From Pseudomonadota bacterium (lineage in GTDB: Bacteria; Chloroflexota; UBA6077; JAJPHF01), in contig JAJPHF010000027.1 of NCBI GenBank assembly GCA_021325365.1, forward strand, positions 6,158-70,157: a DNA stretch of 64,000 bases, in the 5' to 3' direction. Below are positions 16,276 through 23,856 of this stretch, in pieces. How positions within the stretch are numbered: position 1 is the first letter of the stretch; each line of letters begins with the position of its first letter. The notes beneath the pieces are model-generated. The model had not been told where the DNA came from and did no database searches. It saw nothing but the letters and a program-made list of their open reading frames with translations. Made by a program: the position numbers and the translations under genes.

Positions 16276-17535
16276 TCAGAGCACCGCCGCGGCGCGCAGG
16301 TGGGCGAGGTCGGCCGGTCCGAGCCCCAGCTCCGCGTAGATCTCCGCGTTGTGCTGGCCGAGCGTGGGCGCCGGCCCGCGCAGGCGCCAGGGCGTGGCCG
16401 AGAGCTGGTACGGCGCGCCGGGCATGACCAGCGGCCGGTCGAGCGCGGGATGGGCCGCCGCCGCGAAGTAGCCGCGGGCGGCAAGCTGCGGGCTGGCGAG
16501 CACGTCGGCGGGCGTGTTGATCGGGCAGAGCGGGAGCTGCCGCTCGACGCCGCCGGCATATAGCTCGGCCTTCGTGCGCGGCAGCGTGAGCTGGAGAAAC
16601 GCCTCCAGGAAGATCGCCTTCGCCTCCTCCTGCTGGAGCCACTCGACGGTGCGCCAGCGCGGCTCCAGGAACTGCTCGGCGCCCTTCACGCCGGCGTCCA
16701 TCAGCCAGTGGACGAGCGGGTCCCACTTCTGGCCATAGGTGGTGGCGAGCAGGTAGATGTGGCCGTCGGCGCAGGGGTAGACGCCGATGCCGGCCTGGCG
16801 CTGGCCCGCGCCCAGGCGGCGCCGCACCGTGCCTTCCAGGTCGTAGTACTGGATGGCGTTCTCCAGCGCCAGCACGACGCACTCCTGCGCCGACACGTCC
16901 ACGCGCTGGCCCTGGCCCGTCGCCTCGGCCTGGAGGATTGCCAGCAGCGTGCCGACGGCGGCGAACTGGTCGGCGGCGCGCAGCGCCTGGTCGCCGTAGG
17001 CGCGCGTCGGCTCGCCGTCGTCGTAGCCGCCCAGGCAGAGCAGCCCGCCGAGCGCCATCAGCGTCAGGTCGCTGGCCGGCAGGTCGGCGTAAGGGCCCTC
17101 GCGGCCGAACGGCGTGATGCTGGTGTAGACGAGCGCGGGATTCGGGGCGCCGAGCGCGTCGTAGCCGAGGCCGCGCGCGTCGAGGGCGCCCGGCGGCGCG
17201 CTCTCGACCACGGCCGCCGCCGAGGCCGCCAGTCCGCGGAAGAGCACCTGGCCGTCGGCGGTGTCGAGGTCGAGCGTGACGCCGCGCTTGCTGCTGTGCA
17301 GGTAGGCGAAGGTCAGGCTGCCGTCGGGACCGGGCGCCTCGTCCAGAAACGGGCCGGTGCGGCGCTGCGGGGCGCCGCCCGGCGGCTCGACCAGGATGAC
17401 GTCGGCGCCCAGCTCGGCGAACAGCTTGCCGCAGTAGGCGCCGAAGAGCCCTGCCACCTCCAGGATGCGCAGGCCGTCGAGGGCGCCCGAGCCGGGGGCC
17501 GCGGGCGGCCGTGTCGCCGGAGCGGTAGCGCTCAC
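16276..17535 (-). CDS. CaiB/BaiF (class III) CoA-transferase
   Basis: 419 residues from the GTG at 17535 (CAGGAG seven bases upstream); an ATG at 17580 would add 15 residues but runs through the operator. It has LDGLRILEVAGLFGAYCGKL, ELGADVILVEPPGGAP, YLHSSKRGVTLDL, ALVYTSITPFGREGPYAD and the C-terminal LGQHNAEIYAELGL. It is about 25-30% similar by eye to the downstream CoA-transferase, so the two may be subunits of one heterodimer. It is first gene of the minus-strand operon CoA-transferase, CoA-transferase, thiolase, DUF35. It is divergent from a GntR-family gene that probably controls it. Confidence 0.92.
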   Translation of the reverse strand: MSATAPATRPPAAPGSGALDGLRILEVAGLFGAYCGKLFAELGADVILVEPPGGAPQRRTGPFLDEAPGPDGSLTFAYLHSSKRGVTLDLDTADGQVLFRGLAASAAAVVESAPPGALDARGLGYDALGAPNPALVYTSITPFGREGPYADLPASDLTLMALGGLLCLGGYDDGEPTRAYGDQALRAADQFAAVGTLLAILQAEATGQGQRVDVSAQECVVLALENAIQYYDLEGTVRRRLGAGQRQAGIGVYPCADGHIYLLATTYGQKWDPLVHWLMDAGVKGAEQFLEPRWRTVEWLQQEEAKAIFLEAFLQLTLPRTKAELYAGGVERQLPLCPINTPADVLASPQLAARGYFAAAAHPALDRPLVMPGAPYQLSATPWRLRGPAPTLGQHNAEIYAELGLGPADLAHLRAAAVL

Positions 17536-17562
17536 GTGGGCTCTCCTGAAGGCGCGCTGTAG

Positions 17563-17574
17563 ATTGTCGACAAT
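17563..17574. promoter_or_regulatory. Putative GntR/FadR-type operator ATTGTCGACAAT
   Basis: A perfect 12-bp palindrome in the divergent intergenic region. It fits the FadR-subfamily pattern of GT and AC half-sites two bases apart (GT-CG-AC). It touches the -35 box at 17574-17579, so a bound regulator would block transcription of its own gene and probably of the CoA-transferase operon. Confidence 0.6.
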
Positions 17575-17602
17575 TGACAAGCGGTCGGGTGGGGCAGATA
17601 AT
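17574..17602 (+). promoter_or_regulatory. Consensus sigma-70 promoter of the GntR gene, leaderless start
   Basis: TTGACA at 17574-17579 and GATAAT at 17597-17602 with 17-bp spacing. The ATG of the regulator is at 17610, eight bases past the -10, so transcription should start at or next to the A of the ATG. No room remains for an RBS. Confidence 0.75.
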
Positions 17603-17609
17603 AGCGCCC

Positions 17610-18356
17610 ATGCAGGAGCCTGTCAACCCGTTTCAGCCGCCCGGCTCGCTCGTGGACGAGGTCGTGCGCGTGCTTACCGACCGCATCGTGCGGGGGACGC
17701 TCGCGCCCGGCACGCGCCTTGTAGAGGAGCGCCTGGCGCGCGAGTTCGGCATCAGCCGCCAGCCGATCCGCGAGAGCTTCCGCATTCTCCAGCGGGAGGG
17801 GCTGGTCAGCATCCTGCCACGGCGCGGCGTCTACGTGAAGGCGACGCCGCCCGAGGAGATCGTGAGCATCTACCAGTGCCGCGCGGCGCTGGGCGCGCTG
17901 TCGGCGCGGCTCGCCACGCGGCGCATGCCGCCGGCGACGCTCGCAGAGCTAGAGACGCTGGTGGACGAGATGGCGGCCCGCGTGGCGGCCGGCGACGTGG
18001 AGGGCTACTTCCAACGCAACGTGCGGTTCCACGACCTGGTCCACCAGACGAGCGGCAATCGGACGCTGCAGAACCTGCTGCGCACGCTGGGCACCCAGGT
18101 GCTGCGCCTGCGCTTCACGTCGATGTCGCTGCCGGGCCGCATGGCCGAATCGCTCGCGACGCACCAGGAGATGGTGGCCGCCTTCCGCGCCGGCGATGCA
18201 GACCGGGCGGGGCAGCTCTCGGCCAAGCTGATCGACGGGGCTGCGGCGGCGCTGCTGGCGCGCGTCGCTCCCGAGGTGGCCGAGGGTGCGTCGGAGAGCA
18301 CGGGGAACGGCATGGTGGGTGCGGCCGCGCACGGCGCCGCGCGACGCAGATCCTAG
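17610..18356 (+). CDS. GntR-family transcriptional regulator, FCD domain (FadR subfamily)
   Basis: 248 residues. The N-terminal winged helix (residues ~8-75) reads VVRVLTDRIVRGTLAPGTRL, EERLAREFGISRQPIRESFR, LQREGLVSILPRRGVYV. The all-helical FCD domain follows, with the metal-binding candidates H in NVRFHDLVHQTSGN and H in ATHQEMVAAFRAGD. The C-terminal 25 residues are Ala/Gly-rich and unstructured. I chose the ATG at 17610 because the promoter ends eight bases before it; the longer TTG frame would start inside the -35. FCD regulators bind organic acids, fitting a role in sensing the pathway substrate for the divergent CoA-transferase operon and the UbiD gene 47 bp downstream. Confidence 0.92.
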   Translation: MQEPVNPFQPPGSLVDEVVRVLTDRIVRGTLAPGTRLVEERLAREFGISRQPIRESFRILQREGLVSILPRRGVYVKATPPEEIVSIYQCRAALGALSARLATRRMPPATLAELETLVDEMAARVAAGDVEGYFQRNVRFHDLVHQTSGNRTLQNLLRTLGTQVLRLRFTSMSLPGRMAESLATHQEMVAAFRAGDADRAGQLSAKLIDGAAAALLARVAPEVAEGASESTGNGMVGAAAHGAARRRS

Positions 18357-18403
18357 GTCGGACGGCGCCGTGCGAGCCGGGGACACGACAGGAGGTGGGC
18401 ACG

Positions 18404-19858
18404 ATGGCGATCACCACGACGCGCGCGGCGGGCGGCCGCGAAACTCGCGCCTTTGCCGACCTGCGCGAGTTCATCGACGTGGTCGAGGGGCTGGGCCAGC
18501 TCAAGCGGCTCACGGGCGCCGACCCGCACCTGGAGATCGGCGCCATCACCGAGGTGGCCGCGGCGCGCAAGCAGTGCCCAGCGCTCCTCTTCGACGACCT
18601 GCCCGGCTATCCGCACGGCTACCGCGTCATGACGAACCTGACCAATCACTCGCGGCGCGAGCGCCTGCTCTACGGCTGCCCGCTGGAGCTAACCGACAGC
18701 GAGGCGATCCAGTGGTGGAAGGACCAGGTGCTGCGCGTCGAGCCGATCCCGCCCGTCACGGTGGCCGACGGGCCGGTGAAGCAGCACGTGCAGGTGGACG
18801 ACGAGGTCAACCTGCACGAGATTCCCTGGGTGCAGTGGCACGAGCACGACGGCGGGCCGTACATGTGCGCCACCGCGTCGGTGACGCGCGACCCGGACAG
18901 CGACTACGTGAACGTCGGCTCGTACCGCTACATGCTGATCGACCGCAACACGCTGGTGGTCCACATCGGCTCGGGCCACCACGGCGACGTGATCCGCAAG
19001 AAGTACTGGGCGCAGGGGAAGCCGTGTCCCATCGCCATCTCGCTGGGCCAGGACCCGGCCCTGCTCGTCACGGCGGGGACGAACCTGGCGTGGGGCCAGC
19101 CGGAGTACGACTACGCCGGCTGGCTGCGCGGCGCGCCGGTGGAGGTGACGCCGGGCGTGGTCAGCGGGCTGCCGATCCCGGCGACGGCGGAGGTGGTGCT
19201 GGAGGGCGAGATGCTGCCGCCCGAGGCCGGTACCGCCACGGAAGGGCCGTTCGGGGAGGCGTCGGGCTACTACGGCGGCGGCGCACGGCCCACGTCGCTC
19301 ACGCGCATTCGGGCGGTGCTGCGCCGCGACGCCCCGATCATCCTGGGCACGCCGCCCTTCCAGAACGTCTGGCGCGACGTGCTCAGCTCGCGCGGCGTAC
19401 TGGTGTGGGCCGAGCTGGAGAAGCTGGGTATCCCTGGCATCATCGGGGTCAATTACCGTTGGGGCTTCACGATCATCGCGATCAAGCAGTCGTTCCCGGG
19501 CCACGCGATGCGCGCCGGGCTCGGCTGTCTGGGCGGCACGGCGGGCTACCACGGCCGCTTCGTGATCCTGGTGGACGACGACGTGAACCCGTATGACCTG
19601 GACGAGGTGCTGTGGGCGGTGGCGACGCGCTGCGACCCCGCGACCTCCATCGACATCAACCGCCGCATCTGGAGCTACCGCATCGACCCGCGGCTGGACC
19701 CCGACAAGAAGGAGAAAGGCGACTACACCGGGTCAGTGGCGATCATCGACGCGACGCGCCCCTACCACTGGCGCGAGCAGTTCCCGGCGACGACGAGCAT
19801 CGCGCCCGAGCTGCGCCGCGCCACCGAGGCCAAGTGGGGCGCCATGCTGGACGGCTGA
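18404..19858 (+). CDS. UbiD family (de)carboxylase (second copy)
   Basis: 484 residues, ATG at 18404 with CAGGAGG upstream; the frame stays open far upstream across the GntR gene but only as shadow. Segments FADLREFIDVVEGLGQLKRL, EIPWVQWHEHDGGPYMC, NVGSYRYMLIDRNTL, HHGDVIRKKYWAQGKPCP, AEVVLEGEMLPPE and GPFGEASGYYGGG correspond to the prFMN and substrate domains. ILVDDDVNPYDLDEVLWAVA is the family C-terminal motif. Relatives include enzymes acting on phenolic, furoic and pyrrole acids. It is transcribed with the GntR gene and differs substantially from the UbiD at 5683, so the two probably act on different intermediates. Confidence 0.93.
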   Translation: MAITTTRAAGGRETRAFADLREFIDVVEGLGQLKRLTGADPHLEIGAITEVAAARKQCPALLFDDLPGYPHGYRVMTNLTNHSRRERLLYGCPLELTDSEAIQWWKDQVLRVEPIPPVTVADGPVKQHVQVDDEVNLHEIPWVQWHEHDGGPYMCATASVTRDPDSDYVNVGSYRYMLIDRNTLVVHIGSGHHGDVIRKKYWAQGKPCPIAISLGQDPALLVTAGTNLAWGQPEYDYAGWLRGAPVEVTPGVVSGLPIPATAEVVLEGEMLPPEAGTATEGPFGEASGYYGGGARPTSLTRIRAVLRRDAPIILGTPPFQNVWRDVLSSRGVLVWAELEKLGIPGIIGVNYRWGFTIIAIKQSFPGHAMRAGLGCLGGTAGYHGRFVILVDDDVNPYDLDEVLWAVATRCDPATSIDINRRIWSYRIDPRLDPDKKEKGDYTGSVAIIDATRPYHWREQFPATTSIAPELRRATEAKWGAMLDG

Positions 19859-19862
19859 GCCA

Positions 19863-20042
19863 GGCCCCGCTCCCAGGGGGAGCGGGCGGGGGGTTAGGGT
19901 CGCCTGGCCAGGAAAGGCGGGGGCTACCCCGGCAACCCTTACCCTAGCCCTCTCCCAGGGGGAGGGGGGACAGGATGACTCGCTGCGCGGGTGAGGAGCA
20001 ACTGAGGCCCCCTCTCCCTATGGGAGAGGGCGGGGGGTGAGG
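19863..20042. repeat. Three family A palindromic repeats; the last supplies the next gene's RBS
   Basis: Copies at about 19863-19896, 19939-19968 and 20008-20042, each with CCCTCTCCC-type and GGGAGAGGG-type arms. The last ends GGGGGGTGAGGGCAG directly before the ATG at 20047, so its purine run is the only Shine-Dalgarno sequence available to the OsmC gene. Confidence 0.8.
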
Positions 20043-20046
20043 GCAG

Positions 20047-20583
20047 ATGTTCAAAGTAGCGGAGCACCTGAAGGAGCTGGCGGAGCGCCAGCTGCGCGAG
20101 CGCGCGGGGCGGGCGCCGGACGGGCCGCAGCGGCCGGTCACGACGGTGAAGTCGCGGGGACTCCAGGGCTTACAGTTCCGGGCGACGGTCGAGGGGCACA
20201 GCTTCATCTCCGACGAGGGCGAGCAGATGGGCGGCACGGACGCGGGGCCGGCGCCGCTGCGCTACTTCCTCGCGGGCATCATGATGTGCCACCAGGTATG
20301 GACGGTGAAGAGCGCCGCGCTGCTGGACCTGCAGATCGACCGTATCGAGAGCGAGATCTCCGGGTACGTCGGCGCGAGCAGCCCCGACCTGCCGCCGGGG
20401 TTCACGCGCATGACGCTCACCGTTGCCATCGACAGCCCGAACCGCGCGGAGGAGGTTACCCGTATCGTGGACGAGGCGACGCGGCGCTGTCCGGCCTTCG
20501 TGACCGCGGCGCGCGGCAGCCGCATCGACGTCACGGTCGAGCACAACGGCCAGGTGGTCCACGAGCAGAGCTACGGGGCGTAG
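20047..20583 (+). CDS. OsmC family protein
   Basis: 178 residues. OsmC/Ohr-fold proteins are small cytoplasmic thiol peroxidases or detoxifiers. The two cysteines expected of the family are present: Cys81 in LAGIMMCHQV (peroxidatic) and Cys148 in RRCPAF (resolving). The family lipoamide-recycled Ohr subgroup has a similar layout, but the unusually long N-terminus (about 35 charged residues) points to a general OsmC-like protein. The only RBS is the GGGGGGTGAGGG end of a palindromic repeat. It sits between the second UbiD and the second molybdenum hydroxylase on the same strand. It may protect against peroxides or organosulfur by-products there; this is an inference. Confidence 0.88.
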   Translation: MFKVAEHLKELAERQLRERAGRAPDGPQRPVTTVKSRGLQGLQFRATVEGHSFISDEGEQMGGTDAGPAPLRYFLAGIMMCHQVWTVKSAALLDLQIDRIESEISGYVGASSPDLPPGFTRMTLTVAIDSPNRAEEVTRIVDEATRRCPAFVTAARGSRIDVTVEHNGQVVHEQSYGA

Positions 20584-20640
20584 CTACGGCGTGCTGGTGT
20601 CTGACCGAGGGGCCAGGCGGCTTCGGGTTGGCGGACTCGA

Positions 20641-20673
20641 CGGCCGCGGGCGGGCATGAAACCCGCCCCTACG
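20641..20673. repeat. Family C palindromic repeat
   Basis: CGGCCGCGGGCGGGCATGAA then ACCCGCCCCTACG: 7-bp GGGCGGG/CCCGCCC arms around CATGAAA. A near-identical copy (one base different in the core) is at 52797-52830. Confidence 0.8.
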
Positions 20674-20771
20674 AGGCTTTCTAACCCGCGCGCCAGGCCC
20701 TGGCCGATACCAGCCACCTCGTTCCGGCGGGGCGAGCTGGTCCAGGATCTACGCTACGGAGGGTAGCAAGG

Positions 20772-23177
20772 GTGACGGAGACGCTGACGTGGGACGGCGC
20801 GGCGAGCGAGTACGCCATCGGCGGCCGCCCGCTGCGCCGCGAAACCGAGCGGTTCGTGCGGGGCGCCGGCGAGTACGTGGACGACGTGCGGCTGCCGGGC
20901 ACACTGTACGCCGCGTTCGTGCGCGCGACGGTGGCGCACGCGCGCATCCGCGGCATCGACACGAGCGCGGCGCGGGCGCTGCCGGGCGTGGTGGCGGTCG
21001 TTACGGCGGCCGACGTGGCCGCCGACATGGCGCGGCTGCCCGGCACCGGCGGCCCGATCGTCGCCGCGCTGCGCTTCCACGCGCTGGCCGAGACCAAGGT
21101 GCGCTACGTCGGCGAGGCCGTGGCGGTGGCGGTGGCCGAGAGCCGCTACCAGGCGCAAGACGCCGCCGACGCGGTCGTGGTGGACTACGAGCCGCTGCCC
21201 GTAATCGCCGATGCCGAGCAGGCGCTCGCGCCCGACGCCGCCGTGCTGTTCGAGGAGCTGCCCAGCGGCAACCTCGTGCAGGAGGTCCACTTCGCCAGCG
21301 AGGACGTGGACGGCGCCTTCGCCGTCGCCGACCACGTCCTCCGCGAGCGCTTCCGCTCGCACCGGTGGACGCCGTGCCCGATGGAGGGGCGCGGCGTGCT
21401 CGCCCAGTGGGACCCGCTGGTGGGCGTGCTGACCATCTGGTCGTCGTCGGCGGGCGCGCACGCCGTGCGGGGGCGCGTGGCGGCGGCGCTGCGGCTGCCC
21501 GAGAACCACATCCGCGTCATCATCCCCGACGTGGGCGGCTCGTTCGGCGCGAAGAACGGCACCTACCCCGAGGAGCTAATCATCCCCTACCTGGCGCGGC
21601 GGCTGGAGCGGCCGGTGAAGTGGGCGGAGACGCGCACCGAGCATCTGGCGACGGTGCGCCAGGGCCGCGACCAGGTGCACGACGTCGAGGTGGCGGTGCG
21701 CGCCGACGGCCGCATCCTCGGCCTGCGCGACCGCATCACCGCCGATCTGGGCGCCGCGGCGTACATCGACAACGCGCTCATGGCCACGGTGCTGTATATG
21801 ACCGGCGCCTACGACATCCAGCAGTACGCGGTGGACGCATATGGCGCGGCCACCAACAAGGCGCCGCACGGCTCGCTGCGGGGCATCGGCAAGGCGGACG
21901 CCGCGTTCGTGATCGAGCGGTTGATCGACCTCATCGCGCGGCGCGTGGGCCGCGACCCCACCGAGGTGCGGCTGCTGAACTTCGTGCCCGAGGACGCGTT
22001 CCCCTACCGCACCGCCACCGGGGCGATCCTTGATAGCGGGCGGTACCACACGGCGCTGCGCCGCGCGATGGAGCTGGCCGACTACGACGGGCTGCGGCGC
22101 GAGCAGGCGGCGCGGCCGGCGGGGCGCGTGCGGCGCGGCATCGGCACGTCGCTGGTCATCGAGCCGACGGGCGCGGGGCGGCGCGGCGCGGGCGGGGGCT
22201 TCGGGGCCTGCCGCCTGCGCATGGAGCCATCGGGCCGGGTCAGCCTCTTCCCCAGCCATGCTCAGCAGGGCCAGGGCCACGTGACGACGTTCGTGCAGAT
22301 CATCGCCGACCGTCTGGGCGTCGCCCCGGAGACGGTCGACGTGCTCCCGGTCGACACGAACACCGCGCCGTTCGGCACGGGCGCGGGCAGCAGCCGCTCG
22401 TCGGTCGTGCTCATGCCCGCCGTGTACGTCGCGGCCGACCGCCTGCGCGACAAGATCGTGCAGATCGCGGCGCACAACCTGGGCGTGGCGCCGGACGCGC
22501 TGGTGATCGACGGGAGCGCCGTGCGCGCGATCGACGGCTCGGAGCGCGGCCTCACGCTGCGCGACGTGACGCGGATCGCCTACAACGACGTGTACCTGCT
22601 GCCGCCGGGGATGGACCCTGGCCTGGAGGTGCTGGGCTACTTCACGAACCCGAACATCGTCTACGAGCCCGACGAGCGCGGGCGCCACAACGAGTTCGCG
22701 GCCTATCCGTACGAGGCGGTGGTGGCCGCGGTGGACGTGGACATGGACACGGGGGCGGTGGAGATCGTGAAGTACGTCAGCGTCCACGACTGCGGCACGA
22801 TGCTGAACCCGCGCATCGTGGAGACGCAGCACGTGGGCTGCATCGCGCAGGGCATCGGCGGCGCGCTGTTCGAGGAGCTGGGCTACGACGAGGACGGACA
22901 GCTCAACTCGACGTTCATGGACTACCTGCTGCCGACCGTGAACGACGTGCCGGCGCTGACGCTCGACCACCTGGAGACGCCGACGCCGTTCACGCCGCTC
23001 GGCGCCAAGGGGGCCGGCGAGACCGGCACGCTCAGCCCGCCATGCGCGCTCGGCAACGCCATCGAGGACGCGCTGGCGCCGCTCGGCGTCCGGATTCGGC
23101 AGACGCCGTACACGCGCGACCGCGTCTGGCGGCTGATCCACGCGGCGGAGAGCCAGCGCGCCCCACAGCGAGAGTGA
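20772..23177 (+). CDS. Xanthine dehydrogenase-family molybdopterin-binding large subunit (second system)
   Basis: 801 residues from a GTG at 20772 with GGAGGG upstream. It contains the a/b-hammerhead (GAGEYVDDVRLPGTLYAAFVRA), DVGGSFGAKNGTYPEE and the Mo-site loop. The loop reads HGSLRGIGKADAAFVIERLI, in which the usual RGAGR or RGFGG becomes RGIGK, an unusual substitution. The C-terminal PLGAKGAGETG with the catalytic Glu is intact. With the 2Fe-2S subunit (23245) and FAD subunit (23857) downstream it forms a complete three-subunit molybdenum hydroxylase. The product is likely a ring-hydroxylated aromatic or heterocycle. The unusual loop may reflect substrate preference. Confidence 0.92.
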   Translation: MTETLTWDGAASEYAIGGRPLRRETERFVRGAGEYVDDVRLPGTLYAAFVRATVAHARIRGIDTSAARALPGVVAVVTAADVAADMARLPGTGGPIVAALRFHALAETKVRYVGEAVAVAVAESRYQAQDAADAVVVDYEPLPVIADAEQALAPDAAVLFEELPSGNLVQEVHFASEDVDGAFAVADHVLRERFRSHRWTPCPMEGRGVLAQWDPLVGVLTIWSSSAGAHAVRGRVAAALRLPENHIRVIIPDVGGSFGAKNGTYPEELIIPYLARRLERPVKWAETRTEHLATVRQGRDQVHDVEVAVRADGRILGLRDRITADLGAAAYIDNALMATVLYMTGAYDIQQYAVDAYGAATNKAPHGSLRGIGKADAAFVIERLIDLIARRVGRDPTEVRLLNFVPEDAFPYRTATGAILDSGRYHTALRRAMELADYDGLRREQAARPAGRVRRGIGTSLVIEPTGAGRRGAGGGFGACRLRMEPSGRVSLFPSHAQQGQGHVTTFVQIIADRLGVAPETVDVLPVDTNTAPFGTGAGSSRSSVVLMPAVYVAADRLRDKIVQIAAHNLGVAPDALVIDGSAVRAIDGSERGLTLRDVTRIAYNDVYLLPPGMDPGLEVLGYFTNPNIVYEPDERGRHNEFAAYPYEAVVAAVDVDMDTGAVEIVKYVSVHDCGTMLNPRIVETQHVGCIAQGIGGALFEELGYDEDGQLNSTFMDYLLPTVNDVPALTLDHLETPTPFTPLGAKGAGETGTLSPPCALGNAIEDALAPLGVRIRQTPYTRDRVWRLIHAAESQRAPQRE

Positions 23178-23244
23178 GGGGGCTTGGCCGCTGCAAACGC
23201 TCCTCAGGTCTCGCGTGGCGGAAAGCAGCGCGGGGGGACGATAA

Positions 23245-23856
23245 GTGGAGAAGGTGCTCTCACCCGAGGGGGCGGCGCGCGTGCGCATCGCGGTCACTGT
23301 GAACGGCGCGGAGCGGCGGGCGGAGATCGAGCCACGCCTGTTGCTCATCCACTTCCTGCGCGACGTGCTGGGGCTCACGGGCGCCCACGTGGGCTGCGTC
23401 ATCGGCCGCTGCGGCTGCTGCACAGTGCTCTGGAACGGGCGGCCCGTGAAGTCCTGCATGGTCTACGCCGTCCAGACCGACGGCGGCGACGTGCTGACGG
23501 TGGAGGGGCTCGGACCCCTATCCCCCCCTGCCCCCCCTTCCCCCCAGGGAGGGGAAGGGGGGACGACGCCGTGTGAGCCTGCACTGGAAGCCCCCTTGCC
23601 CCCCATGGGGGAAGGGGGGGTGGGGGGAAGGGGTCTCCATCCGCTCCAGCAAGCGTTCTGGGAGGCCGACGCGGTGGAGTGCGGCTACTGCACGGCGGGG
23701 ATGCTGATGGCGGCGTGGGGGCTTCTGCGCCAGAACCCGACGCCCACCGATGAGGAGATCAAGCAGGCCATCTCGGGCAACCTCTGCCGCTGCACGGGCT
23801 ACCGCAACATCGTCGCGGCGATCCGGGCGGCCGCGGCCGCGATGGCGGAGGCCTAG
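23245..23856 (+). CDS. 2Fe-2S small subunit of molybdenum hydroxylase with in-frame repeat insertion
   Basis: 203 residues from a GTG at 23245 with GGGGGGA upstream. The ferredoxin cluster uses C51, C56, C59 and C71, and the C-terminal cluster C146, C149, C181 and C183. Residues 91-129 (39 residues, PPAPPSPQGGEGG and PLPPMGEGGVGGR) form a Pro/Gly-rich linker encoded by a compound palindromic repeat. The position is the same as in the paralogue at 10364: after the VLTVEG strand and before LHPLQQAF. Both clusters are intact, so it is probably active. It ends directly against the FAD-subunit gene (TAG then ATG). Confidence 0.92.
   Translation: MEKVLSPEGAARVRIAVTVNGAERRAEIEPRLLLIHFLRDVLGLTGAHVGCVIGRCGCCTVLWNGRPVKSCMVYAVQTDGGDVLTVEGLGPLSPPAPPSPQGGEGGTTPCEPALEAPLPPMGEGGVGGRGLHPLQQAFWEADAVECGYCTAGMLMAAWGLLRQNPTPTDEEIKQAISGNLCRCTGYRNIVAAIRAAAAAMAEA
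23513..23635 (+). repeat. Compound palindromic element (family A) inserted in-frame in the second 2Fe-2S subunit gene
   Basis: Left end GACCCCTATCCCCCCCTG and right end GGGGGGTGGGGGGAAGGGGTC are near-inverted. Inner hairpins are at about 23536-23562 (around CCCAGGGAGGGG) and 23590-23620 (around CCCCATGGGGG), separated by a mixed-composition spacer. No stop codon in the coding frame. Confidence 0.85.
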
